Assembly: GCF_003993775.1 (NCBI RefSeq)
Contig: NZ_RJRZ01000001.1
Location: forward strand, 62,001 to 126,000
Direction: 5' to 3'
Source of the DNA: Frigidibacter oleivorans
GTDB lineage: Bacteria; Pseudomonadota; Alphaproteobacteria; Rhodobacterales; Rhodobacteraceae
Length of the DNA: 64,000 nt
A model generated the notes under the pieces. It worked only from the letters and a program-made list of their open reading frames with translations. It was not told the origin of the DNA and searched no databases. Within the stretch, counting starts at the first letter, position 1; each line of letters begins with the position of its first letter. The position numbers and the translations under genes are program-made. Positions 25,848 through 35,226 of the stretch are shown piece by piece.

Positions 25848-27608
25848 TCAGCGGATCTGGGTGTTGCTGATCTTCACCCCCCGCGCCTGCAGGCGGTCGA
25901 CGAGGTTGGCCGCCACCCCGCCTTGGTCCGGGTCCTGCATCCCCGATCCGTAGATGTCGTTCGCGATGCCGAGCCCCAGCGGCACCCCGCCGATGGGCAG
26001 GTCGGCATCGGTGACGCCCGCCGGCCGCGGCGCCGTCCAGACATTGCTGTAGGCCGCGGGCGGCGCGCCCGCGCCCGGGGCCACATCCGCCGGTGCGAAG
26101 GCATCGAAGGACCAGTGCACGCCCAGATAGATGCGGCTGATCGCGTTCTCGTAGATCGCCTGCCACAAGGACGGGAAGTGGCGGTTGACCAAGGTGCGCA
26201 CCAGTCCCGGCTGATCCTCCAGCGGCTGGCCCGGATCATGCGGCTGGTGCAGGTCGCGCGAGATGCCGTTCAGTTCCTCGGACACGAAGCTGAAGGCGAT
26301 GTCGTCCACCTCGCCCGCAAAGCTGGCCTTGCCCTTGTCGCGATAGTAGAGCCGCGCGATGTGAAAGCAGGCCGCGCCGAAGGTCGCGTGACCCGAGGGA
26401 TAGGCCGGGAACGGCGGCTTGAAGGACAGCTTGTTGGTATTGGTCTCGGGCGCGCCGAGCGGCAGCCAGAACGGGTCGGCCATCGCCGGCATGGCGGCAT
26501 GGCCCGCCGCCGGTTCGCCGATGGTGTGATGTTCGCGCACGCCCGACAGCGGCCGCCACAGTTCAAAGCGGTATTTCTCGCGCCAGGCGTATTTGCCGGC
26601 ATCGGCCATCGCGACATTGGCCAGCGCGAAGACGCGGACCAGTTCGATATGCTGGTCCATCGCGGCCATGCCCGCCGCCTTGTCCCAGGCGATTACCCGC
26701 AGGATCTGGTTGTAAAGCCGAGGCGGCGTGCCGATCAGGTTGGCGCCGTCATAGGCCCAGTAGAGCGCGGCCACCGTCTGGTCGGGCGTCCGCGTCGTCG
26801 TCGCCCGGCCCGCGGCACCGCCGACGGCGACCACCTCGGCCACCGCCGCGTCATAGGCCGCGCCCTTCGGCCAGTCGGCAATCCGGTGCCCGTCGGGATC
26901 GGTGACGGCGAAGTCGCGCACCGTCTGCCCGTAATAGGGCCCGTGATAGATCCGGCGCGCCCGCTGCCCGCGGGCCGGGTCATCGGGATCGACCGGCGCC
27001 AGCCGCACCGGGTTCAGCGGCTCGTCGCGGAAGTAGAAGGGGCCGGACCGCGGCTCGTACCGCCCCGCATCGGCGCCGATCTCGCCCGGCGCGACCGCCA
27101 GCTTGCCGAGGATCACGCGGGCCACCGCCACGCCATAGCGATAGGCGGGCAGCAGCGTGTCGATATGCGGGGCATGATCGGCGATCAGCCGCGACAGGGC
27201 GCTGGTCAGCGTGTCGCGCGCCAGCACCGAGATGCCCGCACCGCCCCCGCCATAGAGATGGTCGAGCACGGTCACCGCCGCACCGGTCAGGGCGATATTG
27301 GCATTGGCCAGCGTCCTCAACGCCGCCGGCACCGGCGCGGGCAGGCCCACATCGGCCGGCCGCGGCCAGTCCGCCGGCCGCAGCCAGGGATCGGGGTCCG
27401 AGGCGGCAGGCTTGCCCAGCACGATGAAGAAGGCGTCATGCATCGCCAGATGCAGCAGCCCCAGCGCGCGGGAACTCATCGTCGGGCCGGTTTGCGGCCC
27501 GCCGAGCGAATGGGTGATCCGGTTCAGTTCGAGACCGGCATGATTCCAGTAGAGAACCGGGATGGCGTTCAGGCCATCCGGCTCCGAAACCTTCGGAAGC
27601 ACGAGCAT
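25848..27608 (-). CDS. Vanadium-dependent haloperoxidase-family protein
   Basis: This 586-residue protein belongs to the PAP2/vanadium haloperoxidase superfamily. The vanadate site can be read completely: K345 and R352 in KYRFELWRP, S405-G406-H407 in YPSGHAT, and R492 and H498 in SRIYLGVHW. These are nearly the positions of K353, R360, S402, G403, H404, R490 and H496 in Curvularia vanadium chloroperoxidase, and the length is similar. Such enzymes oxidise halides with hydrogen peroxide. Acid phosphatase activity is the alternative, but the K-x6-R motif and large size favour the peroxidase. No signal peptide is seen, so export would need another route. No redox partner or halogenated-product gene is adjacent. 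Confidence 0.88.
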   Translation of the reverse strand: MLVLPKVSEPDGLNAIPVLYWNHAGLELNRITHSLGGPQTGPTMSSRALGLLHLAMHDAFFIVLGKPAASDPDPWLRPADWPRPADVGLPAPVPAALRTLANANIALTGAAVTVLDHLYGGGGAGISVLARDTLTSALSRLIADHAPHIDTLLPAYRYGVAVARVILGKLAVAPGEIGADAGRYEPRSGPFYFRDEPLNPVRLAPVDPDDPARGQRARRIYHGPYYGQTVRDFAVTDPDGHRIADWPKGAAYDAAVAEVVAVGGAAGRATTTRTPDQTVAALYWAYDGANLIGTPPRLYNQILRVIAWDKAAGMAAMDQHIELVRVFALANVAMADAGKYAWREKYRFELWRPLSGVREHHTIGEPAAGHAAMPAMADPFWLPLGAPETNTNKLSFKPPFPAYPSGHATFGAACFHIARLYYRDKGKASFAGEVDDIAFSFVSEELNGISRDLHQPHDPGQPLEDQPGLVRTLVNRHFPSLWQAIYENAISRIYLGVHWSFDAFAPADVAPGAGAPPAAYSNVWTAPRPAGVTDADLPIGGVPLGLGIANDIYGSGMQDPDQGGVAANLVDRLQARGVKISNTQIR

Positions 27609-27808
27609 TTGGGGAAACTCCGCAGAAAAGCGACAGGAAATGAAAAGACTTCAGGAAAGGCGGTCGTCAGCGGCGTGAAATCGCCGTGCCGGGCACCCTA
27701 GCCGATGCCTGCCCCTGCGTCACCGATTCTCAACCACAGGATGTATACTGAACCCCGCCCGTCGCGCCCTTCGCGCCCCCTGTCCGCGCGGGCCGCATGC
27801 CCCGCGCC

Positions 27809-27837
27809 TTGACAGCGGGGGGTCCGGCCCGCATATC
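27809..27837 (+). promoter_or_regulatory. Sigma-70 promoter for nfuA-tsaB-rimI
   Basis: A perfect TTGACA (27809-27814) is followed after 17 bases by CATATC (27832-27837), leaving a short leader of about 18 bases before the nfuA ATG. The gap of 253 bp back to the divergent haloperoxidase start also holds an isolated TATACT at 27744. Confidence 0.6.
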
Positions 27838-27861
27838 CATGGCCTCACCCCGGAGGCCGCC

Positions 27862-28431
27862 ATGTTCATCCAGACCGAGTCCACGCCCAACCCCGCGACG
27901 CTGAAATTCCTGCCCGGGCAATCGGTGCTGGAGATGGGCACCGCCGATTTCCCCTCGGCCGACACGGCGGAAGCCTCGCCCCTCGCGCGGCGCATCTTCG
28001 CGGTCAGCGGCGTGGCGGGTGTGTTCTTCGGCACCGATTTCGTCACCGTCACCAAGACCGACGCGGTGGCATGGGAACATGTGAAGCCCGCGATCCTCGG
28101 CGCGATCATGGAACATTTCCAGTCGGGCGCCCCGGTGATGGAGGGCGCGGGCGCGGCGGCGGCCGCCGGCGGTCATGCGGCGCATGACGGCCCGGACGGC
28201 GAGATCGTCAAGCAGATCAAGGACCTTCTCGATACCCGCGTCCGGCCCGCGGTGGCGCAGGATGGCGGGGACATCACCTTCCACGGCTTCGACCGCGGCG
28301 TGGTCTACCTGCACATGCAAGGCGCCTGCGCGGGCTGCCCCTCCTCGACCCTGACGCTGAAAATGGGGATCGAGAACCTGCTGCGCCATTACATCCCCGA
28401 GGTGATCGAGGTGCGGCCGGTGGCCGCCTGA
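27862..28431 (+). CDS. nfuA: NfuA-type iron-sulfur cluster carrier (NifU C-terminal domain)
   Basis: This 189-residue protein has an N-terminal Nfu_N domain starting MFIQTESTPNPATLKFLPG, an Ala/Gly/His linker (~residues 95-108), and a C-terminal NifU-like domain. The Fe-S ligands are Cys156 and Cys159 in CAGC. It carries 4Fe-4S clusters to apo-proteins. The window contains several clients (NirB, NasA). It is the first gene of a run with tsaB and rimI. The start is preceded by CGGAGGC. Confidence 0.92.
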   Translation: MFIQTESTPNPATLKFLPGQSVLEMGTADFPSADTAEASPLARRIFAVSGVAGVFFGTDFVTVTKTDAVAWEHVKPAILGAIMEHFQSGAPVMEGAGAAAAAGGHAAHDGPDGEIVKQIKDLLDTRVRPAVAQDGGDITFHGFDRGVVYLHMQGACAGCPSSTLTLKMGIENLLRHYIPEVIEVRPVAA

Positions 28432-28447
28432 CGGTCGCCCGTTCCGC

Positions 28448-29101
28448 ATGCCCGACAGATACGTCCTGGCCTTCGACACATCGGCCGCGCATTGCGCGGC
28501 CGCTTTGCTGTGCGGCGACCGCCCCGTCGAGGCGCGGCGCGAGGAGATGGCGAAGGGACAGGCGGAACGGCTGATGCCGCTTCTGGCCGAGACGCTGGCG
28601 GCGGCGGGGATCGGCTGGCGCGACCTGTCGGGGATCGGCGTCGGCATCGGTCCCGGCAATTTCACCGGCATCCGCATCGCCGTCGCGGCGGCGCGCGGGC
28701 TGGCACTGGCGCTCGGCATTCCGGCGGCAGGCATCGGCACGCTGGAGGCGCTGGCCGAGGGCCTGCCCGGGCCGCTGGTCGCCCTCGAGGATGCCCGGCG
28801 CGAGGAGCTTTATGCCCAGGGCTTCGGCACCGGCCCGGCGGAACCGCGGATGCTGCCGCTGGCGGAGCTGGCACAGACCCTGCCGGCGGGGATGGCGGTG
28901 ACGGGCGGCGCGGCGGGGCTGCTGCTGGCGGTGCGGCCGGACCTGCGGCTGCTGCCCCCGGCCCTGCCGCTGGCCGAAGCGATGGCGCGGATCGCGGCGC
29001 GGCGGATCGGGCAGGGTGCGGTGCCCCGCCCCGCGCCGCTGTACCTGCGGATGGCCGATGCCGCACCGGCCGCCGACCCGCCGCCGCGGATCCTGCCGTG
29101 A
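28448..29101 (+). CDS. tsaB: tRNA threonylcarbamoyladenosine biosynthesis protein TsaB
   Basis: This 217-residue ASKHA-fold partner of TsaD functions in t6A37 tRNA modification. It opens with YVLAFDTSAAHCAAALL and contains GIGVGIGPGNFTGIRIAVAA and RGLALALGIP, both family-typical. It lacks the metal site of TsaD, as expected. Its stop overlaps the rimI GTG (GTGA). The Pro/Ala-rich tail (last ~20 residues) is variable in the family. Confidence 0.93.
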   Translation: MPDRYVLAFDTSAAHCAAALLCGDRPVEARREEMAKGQAERLMPLLAETLAAAGIGWRDLSGIGVGIGPGNFTGIRIAVAAARGLALALGIPAAGIGTLEALAEGLPGPLVALEDARREELYAQGFGTGPAEPRMLPLAELAQTLPAGMAVTGGAAGLLLAVRPDLRLLPPALPLAEAMARIAARRIGQGAVPRPAPLYLRMADAAPAADPPPRILP

Positions 29102-29559
29102 CCCCCGCACCCGCCCCGGCAGGGTTTCGCCCCGGCGATCCCGACCGGCTGGCGCGCCTGCACGCGGCCGCTTTCACCATCCCCCGCCCCTGGACGGCGA
29201 CGGAGATCGCGGAAACCCTGGCCGGTCCGGGCGCCTTTCTGGTCGAGGCGGCGGCGGGCTTCCTGATCGGCAGGGCACTGGCGGGCGAGGCGGAACTGCT
29301 GACGCTGGCCGTGGCCCCCGAGGCGCGGCGGCAGGGAATCGGCGGGCAGCTGGTGGCGGGCTTCCTGCGCGACGGCGCCGCCCGGCGGGCCGAGCGCGCC
29401 TTTCTCGAGGTGGCGGTGGACAACGAGGCAGCGCAGGCGCTGTACCTGCGCGCAGGCTTCGCCGAGGCGGGGCGGCGGCGCGGCTATTACGCAGCGCCCG
29501 ACGGCGGCCGGGTCGACGCGCTGGTGATGACGCGGCAGATCGACGGCGCGGCGGGTTGA
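29098..29559 (+). CDS. rimI: Ribosomal protein S18 N-alanine acetyltransferase (RimI-like GNAT)
   Basis: This 153-residue GNAT enzyme starts at a GTG that overlaps the tsaB stop. Motif A is LAVAPEARRQGIGGQLVAGF, followed by ERAFLEVAVDNEAAQALYLR and AGFAEAGRRRGYY. RimI acetylates the N-terminal Ala of S18. Adjacency to tsaB is a frequent bacterial arrangement and supports the assignment over other GNATs. Confidence 0.85.
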   Translation: MTPAPAPAGFRPGDPDRLARLHAAAFTIPRPWTATEIAETLAGPGAFLVEAAAGFLIGRALAGEAELLTLAVAPEARRQGIGGQLVAGFLRDGAARRAERAFLEVAVDNEAAQALYLRAGFAEAGRRRGYYAAPDGGRVDALVMTRQIDGAAG

Positions 29560-29632
29560 GCCCGTCCGCCGCCGCTGCCGCCGGAGGGCAGCACACAGGG
29601 GCGCGAGGCGGGCGGGAGGCCCACAATCGCTA

Positions 29633-29662
29633 TTGACCCCTTGCGGCCTTCGCGCCCTAATC
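29633..29662 (+). promoter_or_regulatory. Candidate sigma-70 promoter for the nucleoside uptake operon
   Basis: TTGACC (29633-29638) and CTAATC (29657-29662) are separated by 18 bases, about 78 bp upstream of the binding-protein ATG. The intervening leader showed no riboswitch-like pairing that I could support. Confidence 0.45.
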
Positions 29663-29739
29663 CCGGTCAGGTTCCGCCAACGAGACCCCGGACGCACCGC
29701 AGCACCGCGAGGCGCGTCCGCCACAACCGGGAGACATGC

Positions 29740-30735
29740 ATGAGCCTTTCCAGATACTTCCTCGGCGCGGCCGCGACGCTGGCCCTGTCGGCCGGCGCGA
29801 CCTTCGCCGATCCGGCGCTGATCTTCGATCTCGGCGGCAAGTTCGACAAGTCGTTCAACGAGGCGGCCTTCGCCGGGGCGGAACGCTGGAAGGCGGAAAC
29901 CGGCGGCAGCTATCGCGAGCTGGAGATGCAGTCCGAGGCGCAGCGCGAACAGGCGCTGCGGCGTCTGGCTGAATCCGGATCGAACCCGATCGTGATGACC
30001 GGCTTTGCCTTCGGCGACGTGCTGAACAGCGTCGCCCCCGACTATCCCGACACCAAGTTCGCGATCATCGACATGGTGGTGGAACAGCCCAACGTGAAAT
30101 CGGTGGTCTTCACCGAGGAACAGGGGTCCTACCTGGTCGGCATGATGGCGGCGATGGCGTCGGAGTCGGGCACTGTCGGCTTCATCGGCGGCATGGACAT
30201 CCCGCTGATCCGCAAGTTCGCCTGCGGCTATGCGCAGGGCGTGAAGGCCGCGAACCCCGACGCGACCGTGCTGTCGAACATGACCGGCACGACGCCGGCC
30301 GCGTGGAACGACCCGGTCAAGGGCGGCGAACTGGCCAAGGGCCAGATCAGCCAGGGCGCGGACGTGATCTATGCCGCGGCGGGCGGCACCGGCATCGGCG
30401 TGCTGCAGGCCGCCGCCGACGAGGATGTCCTGTCGATCGGCGTGGACAGCAACCAGAACCACCTGCATCCGGGCAAGGTGCTGACCTCGATGCTGAAGCG
30501 GGTGGACAATGCCGTCTATGACGCCTTCATGGCCGGCGAGGATCTGGAACCCGGGATCGCGGTCATGGACCTCGGCTCCGAAGGCGTGGGCTATGCGCTG
30601 GACGAGAACAACGCGAGCCTCGTCACCGACGAGATGAAGGCGGCGGTGGACGAGGCGGCGGCGAAGATCGCCTCGGGCGAGATCACCGTGCACGACTACA
30701 TGTCGGACGAAACCTGCCCCGCCCTTTCGTTCTGA
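29740..30735 (+). CDS. BMP-family nucleoside-binding lipoprotein/periplasmic protein
   Basis: This 331-residue ABC binding protein of the Bmp/PnrA family has a signal peptide ending near ALSAGATFA. The mature start is DPALIFDLGGKFDKSFNEAAF. EQGSYLVGMMAA, GGMDIPLIRKFACGY and GADVIYAAAGGTGIGVL are characteristic. PnrA-type proteins bind purine nucleosides. It heads a five-gene run that ends with purine-nucleoside phosphorylase, which supports nucleoside uptake. No lipobox Cys is visible, so the protein is probably soluble in the periplasm. The start at 29740 has GGGAGA upstream. Confidence 0.92.
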   Translation: MSLSRYFLGAAATLALSAGATFADPALIFDLGGKFDKSFNEAAFAGAERWKAETGGSYRELEMQSEAQREQALRRLAESGSNPIVMTGFAFGDVLNSVAPDYPDTKFAIIDMVVEQPNVKSVVFTEEQGSYLVGMMAAMASESGTVGFIGGMDIPLIRKFACGYAQGVKAANPDATVLSNMTGTTPAAWNDPVKGGELAKGQISQGADVIYAAAGGTGIGVLQAAADEDVLSIGVDSNQNHLHPGKVLTSMLKRVDNAVYDAFMAGEDLEPGIAVMDLGSEGVGYALDENNASLVTDEMKAAVDEAAAKIASGEITVHDYMSDETCPALSF

Positions 30736-32322
30736 ATGGTGGCCGGCGCGCAGTCGGGGCGGCAGACCGCCGCGCCCGGGACCGATACGGGGGCCGGCGC
30801 GGCGATCGCGCCGGCCATCGAACTTGTGGGCATCTCCAAGGCCTTCGGGCCGGTGCAGGCCAACCGCGACATCAGCATGCGGGTGATGCCCGGCACCATC
30901 CACGGCATCATCGGCGAGAATGGCGCGGGCAAGTCCACGCTGATGTCGATCCTCTACGGCTTCTACAGGGCCGACGCGGGCGAGGTGCGGATCGGCGGCC
31001 GGCCCGTCGCCATCCCCGACAGCCAGGCCGCGATCCGCGCGGGCATCGGCATGGTGTTCCAGCATTTCAAGCTGGTGCCGAACTTCACCGTTCTGGAAAA
31101 CGTCGTGCTGGGGGCCGAGGAAGGCGCGCTGCTGCGCCCCTCGCTGGCCAAGGCGCGGGCCAGCCTGCGGGACCTCGCACAGGAATATGAACTGGACGTC
31201 GATCCCGATGCGGTGGTCGAGGATCTGTCGGTGGGCCACCAGCAGCGGGTGGAAATCCTCAAGGCGCTGTACCGGCAGGCCGACATCCTGATCCTCGACG
31301 AGCCGACGGGGGTGCTGACCCCGTCCGAGGCGGATCACCTGTTCCGCATCCTGCGCGGGCTGAAGGCGCAGGGAAAGACCGTGATCCTGATCACCCACAA
31401 GCTGCGCGAGATCATGGAGATCACCGACACCGTCAGCGTGATGCGGCGGGGCGAGATGACGGCGACGGTCGAAACCGCCGGCAGCAGCCCCGAGGAACTG
31501 GCCGAGCTGATGGTCGGGCGCAAGGTGCTGCTGCATGTGCCGAAGGCGCCGGCGACCCCGGGCGCGACCGTGCTGAAGGTCGAGGATCTGCGCGTCACGG
31601 ACGCCGATGGCGTCGAGCGTCTGAAGGGCATCGACCTGGAGATCCGGGCGGGCGAGATCCTGGGGATCGCCGGGGTGGCGGGCAACGGCCAGTCCGAATT
31701 GCTGAAGGTGCTGGGCGGGTTCGAGAAGGCCACCGGCCGCGTCACGCTGAACGGGCATCCGCTGGACCTGTCCGGCGACCGGCTGGCGCAGTCGCGCCGC
31801 GCGGCGGGCATCGCGCATGTGCCCGAGGACCGGCATCACCTCGGCCTGATCCTCGACTTCGCGGCGTGGGAGAATGTGGCCTTCGGCTATCACCACGCGC
31901 CGGAATATCAGGCGAACGCGCTGCTGATGGACAATGCCGCCCTGATCCGTGACACGGCGGGCAAGATGGAACGCTTCGACGTGCGCCCGCCGATCCCGAC
32001 GCTGGCCGCGAAGAGCTTTTCCGGCGGCAACCAGCAGAAGATCGTGCTGGCGCGGGAAATCGAGCGCAATCCCGACCTGCTGCTGGTCGGCCAGCCGACG
32101 CGCGGGGTCGATATCGGCGCGATCGAGTTCATCCACAAGCGGATCGTGGAACTGCGCGATGCGGGCAAGGCGGTGCTGCTGGTCAGCGTCGAACTGGACG
32201 AGATCCTGTCACTGTCCGACCGGATCGCGGTGATGTTCGACGGGCGGATCATGGGCGAACGGCTGCCCGACCGGACCGACGAGCGCGAACTTGGGCTTCT
32301 GATGGCCGGGGTGGCGGAGTGA
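30736..32322 (+). CDS. Nucleoside ABC transporter ATP-binding protein (two ABC domains)
   Basis: This 528-residue fused ATPase is of the sugar/nucleoside type. The first domain has Walker A GENGAGKST, signature LSVGHQQRVEI and Walker B ILILDEPTGVL. The second has a degenerate Walker A (GVAGNGQSELL), signature FSGGNQQKIVLA and PTRGVDIGAIE. One degenerate site is normal in this family. The ATG immediately follows the binding-protein TGA. It energises the two permeases encoded next. Confidence 0.94.
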   Translation: MVAGAQSGRQTAAPGTDTGAGAAIAPAIELVGISKAFGPVQANRDISMRVMPGTIHGIIGENGAGKSTLMSILYGFYRADAGEVRIGGRPVAIPDSQAAIRAGIGMVFQHFKLVPNFTVLENVVLGAEEGALLRPSLAKARASLRDLAQEYELDVDPDAVVEDLSVGHQQRVEILKALYRQADILILDEPTGVLTPSEADHLFRILRGLKAQGKTVILITHKLREIMEITDTVSVMRRGEMTATVETAGSSPEELAELMVGRKVLLHVPKAPATPGATVLKVEDLRVTDADGVERLKGIDLEIRAGEILGIAGVAGNGQSELLKVLGGFEKATGRVTLNGHPLDLSGDRLAQSRRAAGIAHVPEDRHHLGLILDFAAWENVAFGYHHAPEYQANALLMDNAALIRDTAGKMERFDVRPPIPTLAAKSFSGGNQQKIVLAREIERNPDLLLVGQPTRGVDIGAIEFIHKRIVELRDAGKAVLLVSVELDEILSLSDRIAVMFDGRIMGERLPDRTDERELGLLMAGVAE

Positions 32323-33413
32323 TGCAGAGACTTCCCGTCTGGGCCGATGTGGTTCTGGTCCCGATCCTCAGCCTGCTGGCGGCCTTCCTGATCTCGGCGC
32401 TGGTGATCCTCGGCATCGGCGGCAACCCGGTCGAGGCGCTGCAGGTCATGGTCACCGGCGCGCTCGGGTCGGCCTATGGCTGGGGCTACACGCTCTATTA
32501 CGCCACCAACTTCATGTTCACCGGGCTGGCCGTGGCCGTGGCCTTCCGCGCGAGCCTGTTCAACATCGGCGGCGAGGGGCAGGCGATGCTGGGCGGGCTC
32601 GGCGTGGCGCTGGTCTGCCTTGCGGTGGACTGGCCGCACTGGGCGCTGGCCCTGCCCGCCGCGATGCTGGGCGGCGCGGTCTTCGGCGCGGCATGGGCGG
32701 CGATCCCGGCTTGGCTGCAGGCAAAGCGCGGCAGCCATATCGTGATCACCACGATCATGTTCAACTTCATCGCCGCCTCGGTGCTGGTCTATCTGCTGGT
32801 CAACGTCCTGCGCCCGCCGGGCAGCATGGACCCCGCCACCGCCCGTTTCCCCGAAGGGGCGGGCCTGCCGACGCTGCATGACATTCCGGGCCTCGGCGGC
32901 ATCTTCGACCGCAACACCCCGGCCAACATCACGCTGTTCCTCGCGCTCGCCTGCGTCGGTCTGGTCTGGCTGCTCCTGTTCCGCAGCCGGCTGGGATACG
33001 AGATCCGGGCCTTCGGCAAGTCGGAACCCGCAGCCGTCTATGCCGGCATCTCGCCCGTCCGCATCACCATGATCGCCATGCTGATTTCGGGCGGGCTGTC
33101 CGGGCTGATGGCGGTCAACAACGTGATGGGCGAGGCGGAACGGCTGGTCCTGAATTCGGTCGAAGGTGCGGGCTTCATCGGCATCGCCGTGGCGCTGATG
33201 GGCCGCAACCATCCGGTGGGCGTGATGTTCGCGGCGCTGCTGTTCGGGTTCCTCTATCAGGGCGGGGCGGAACTGGGCCTGTGGACGACGATCCCGCTGG
33301 AACTGCGCACCGTGGTGCAGGCGCTGGTGATCCTGTTCACCGGCGCGCTCGACACGATGATGCGCATGGGGGTGGAACGGGTCTTCGCCCTGTTCGCAAG
33401 GAGGGCCGCGTGA
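32322..33413 (+). CDS. Nucleoside ABC transporter permease (YufP/NupP-like)
   Basis: This 363-residue integral membrane protein of the BPD_transp_2 family shows FTGLAVAVAFRASLFNIGGEGQAMLGG, the conserved FNIGxEGQ motif of nucleoside/sugar permeases, and GHNHPVG-like GRNHPVGVMFAALLFG. Around eight to ten helices are predicted. The ATG overlaps the ATPase stop. It pairs with the next permease to form a heterodimeric channel. Confidence 0.92.
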   Translation: MQRLPVWADVVLVPILSLLAAFLISALVILGIGGNPVEALQVMVTGALGSAYGWGYTLYYATNFMFTGLAVAVAFRASLFNIGGEGQAMLGGLGVALVCLAVDWPHWALALPAAMLGGAVFGAAWAAIPAWLQAKRGSHIVITTIMFNFIAASVLVYLLVNVLRPPGSMDPATARFPEGAGLPTLHDIPGLGGIFDRNTPANITLFLALACVGLVWLLLFRSRLGYEIRAFGKSEPAAVYAGISPVRITMIAMLISGGLSGLMAVNNVMGEAERLVLNSVEGAGFIGIAVALMGRNHPVGVMFAALLFGFLYQGGAELGLWTTIPLELRTVVQALVILFTGALDTMMRMGVERVFALFARRAA

Positions 33414-34381
33414 TGGATTTCGGAACGCTGCTGCAGATCCTCGATTCCACCGTCCGGCTGGGGGTGCCGCTGCTGCTGGCCTGCCTCGCCGGGCTGTATT
33501 CGGAACGCGCCGGCGTCTTCGACATCGGGCTGGAAGGCAAGATGCTGATGGCGGCGATGCTGTCGGGCGCGGCGGCCTTCGTCACCGGCTCGGTCTGGCT
33601 GGGCTGCCTTGCCGGGATCGGCGGCTCGCTGGTGCTGGCCGCGATCCACGGCGCGGCGGCGATCACCTTCCGCGGCAACCAGCTGATTTCCGGCGTGGCG
33701 ATCAACTTCCTCGCCTCGGGCCTGACGGTGCTGATGGCGCAGTCCTGGTTCGGGCAGGGCGGGCGCACCCCGGCGCTGGACGGCGGCGCGCGGTTTCAGG
33801 CGCTGACCCTGCCCCTGGCCGACACGCTGCGCCCGGTGCCCGTGCTGGGGCCGGTCTATGCCGACCTGATTTCCGGCCATACGGCGCTGGTCTACCTCGC
33901 CTTCGCGGCGGTGCCGGTGACGTGGTGGGTGCTGTACCGCACCCGGTTCGGCCTGCGGCTGCGGGCGGTGGGCGAAAACCCCGGCGCGGTGGATACGGCG
34001 GGCATCTCCGTCACCCGGCTGCGCTATACCGCCGTTGCGATCACCGGCCTGCTGTCGGGGCTGGCGGGCGCCTACATGGCCACCGCGCTGCAGGCGGGCT
34101 TCGGCAAGGAGATGACGGCGGGCCGCGGCTATATCGCGCTTGCGGCGCTGATCTTCGCCAAGTGGCGGCCCTGGGGCGCGCTGTGGGCCTGCCTGCTGTT
34201 CGGCTTCTTCCAGGCGATCGCGCTGCGCCCCGACGTGGTCGAGGCGATCGTGCGGGTGAAGGTGCCTGTGCCGGCGCTGGACGCCCTGCCCTATGTGCTG
34301 ACCGTCTTCATCCTCGCCGGCTTCATCGGCAAGGCGATCCCGCCCCGCGCCGGGGGCGAGCCCTATGTGAAGGAGCGCTGA
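33413..34381 (+). CDS. Nucleoside ABC transporter permease (YufQ/NupQ-like)
   Basis: This 322-residue second permease of the transporter has the motif RAGVFDIGLEGKMLMAAM near residue 30, FRGNQLISGVAINFLASG, and GRGYIALAALIFAKWRPWG. The start at 33413 overlaps the previous stop (TGATG) and has AAGGAGG at good spacing. Order and paralogy match the Bacillus NupNOPQ guanosine transporter. Confidence 0.92.
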   Translation: MDFGTLLQILDSTVRLGVPLLLACLAGLYSERAGVFDIGLEGKMLMAAMLSGAAAFVTGSVWLGCLAGIGGSLVLAAIHGAAAITFRGNQLISGVAINFLASGLTVLMAQSWFGQGGRTPALDGGARFQALTLPLADTLRPVPVLGPVYADLISGHTALVYLAFAAVPVTWWVLYRTRFGLRLRAVGENPGAVDTAGISVTRLRYTAVAITGLLSGLAGAYMATALQAGFGKEMTAGRGYIALAALIFAKWRPWGALWACLLFGFFQAIALRPDVVEAIVRVKVPVPALDALPYVLTVFILAGFIGKAIPPRAGGEPYVKER

Positions 34382-34382
34382 G

Positions 34383-35204
34383 ATGACCGAGGCCGCCGGG
34401 GCGCTGGCCGCCCGCATCCGCGACATCGCGGGACCGGAGCCGGTGGAGGTGGGGATGGTGCTGGGCTCGGGCCTCGGCCATCTGGCGGCGGCGGTCGAAG
34501 GCGTGGCGATCCCCTATGCCGACCTGCCGGGCTTTCCCCATGCCGGCGTCTCGGGGCACAGCGCGACGCTGGCCATCGGCCGGATGGAGGGGCGGCGCGT
34601 CGCCATCTTCGGCGGGCGCGAACATTACTACGAACGCGGCCGGGCCGATGCGATGCGCCTGCCGCTGACGGTTCTGAAGGGGCTGGGCGCCGACCGGCTG
34701 ATCCTGACCAATGCCGCCGGGTCGCTGGTGCCGGAGGTGCCGCCGGGCGGGCTGATGCTGCTGGCCGATCACATCAACTTTTCGGGCCTGAACCCGCTGA
34801 TCGGCGAGCCGACGGATGCGCGCTTCGTGCCGATGACGGCGGCACATGACCCGGACCTGCGCGCCGCCTTGCGCGCCGCCGCGGCGGCCGAGGGCATCGC
34901 GCTGGCCGAGGGCGTCTATGCCTGGTATTCCGGCCCCTCCTTCGAGACGCCGGCCGAGATCCGGGCGATCCGCCGGCTGGGGGCCGATGCGGTGGGCATG
35001 TCGACGGTGCCGGAGGTAATTCTCGCGCGGTTCCTGGGGCTGAAGGTCGCCGCGATTTCGGTCATCACCAACATGGGCGCGGGCCTGTCCGACGAGGCGA
35101 TCAGCCACGACCATACCAAGGCGATGGCCCCCCTCGGCGCGGCCAAGCTGGAACGGGTGCTGCGGCGCTGGCTGCGGGAGGCGGGCGAGGCGCAAACGCG
35201 CTAA
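34383..35204 (+). CDS. Purine-nucleoside phosphorylase
   Basis: This 273-residue trimeric-type PNP cleaves purine nucleosides with phosphate into base and ribose-1-phosphate. Signatures include MVLGSGLGHLAAAVEG, phosphate-site residues in GVSGHSATLAIG and FGGREHYYERG, NAAGSL, and WYSGPSFETPAEI. AVGMSTVPEVILARF covers the substrate site. It starts one base after the preceding stop and completes the uptake-and-cleavage operon. PunA or XapA type cannot be separated by eye. Confidence 0.94.
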   Translation: MTEAAGALAARIRDIAGPEPVEVGMVLGSGLGHLAAAVEGVAIPYADLPGFPHAGVSGHSATLAIGRMEGRRVAIFGGREHYYERGRADAMRLPLTVLKGLGADRLILTNAAGSLVPEVPPGGLMLLADHINFSGLNPLIGEPTDARFVPMTAAHDPDLRAALRAAAAAEGIALAEGVYAWYSGPSFETPAEIRAIRRLGADAVGMSTVPEVILARFLGLKVAAISVITNMGAGLSDEAISHDHTKAMAPLGAAKLERVLRRWLREAGEAQTR

Positions 35205-35226
35205 GCCGATAGGATTAATCGTGTAT

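Noticed and set aside
28810-32136. An open frame of more than 1,000 codons antisense to rimI and the nucleoside transporter genes
   Set aside because: Same reason as above: it overlaps several genes with clear motifs and has no recognisable domain.
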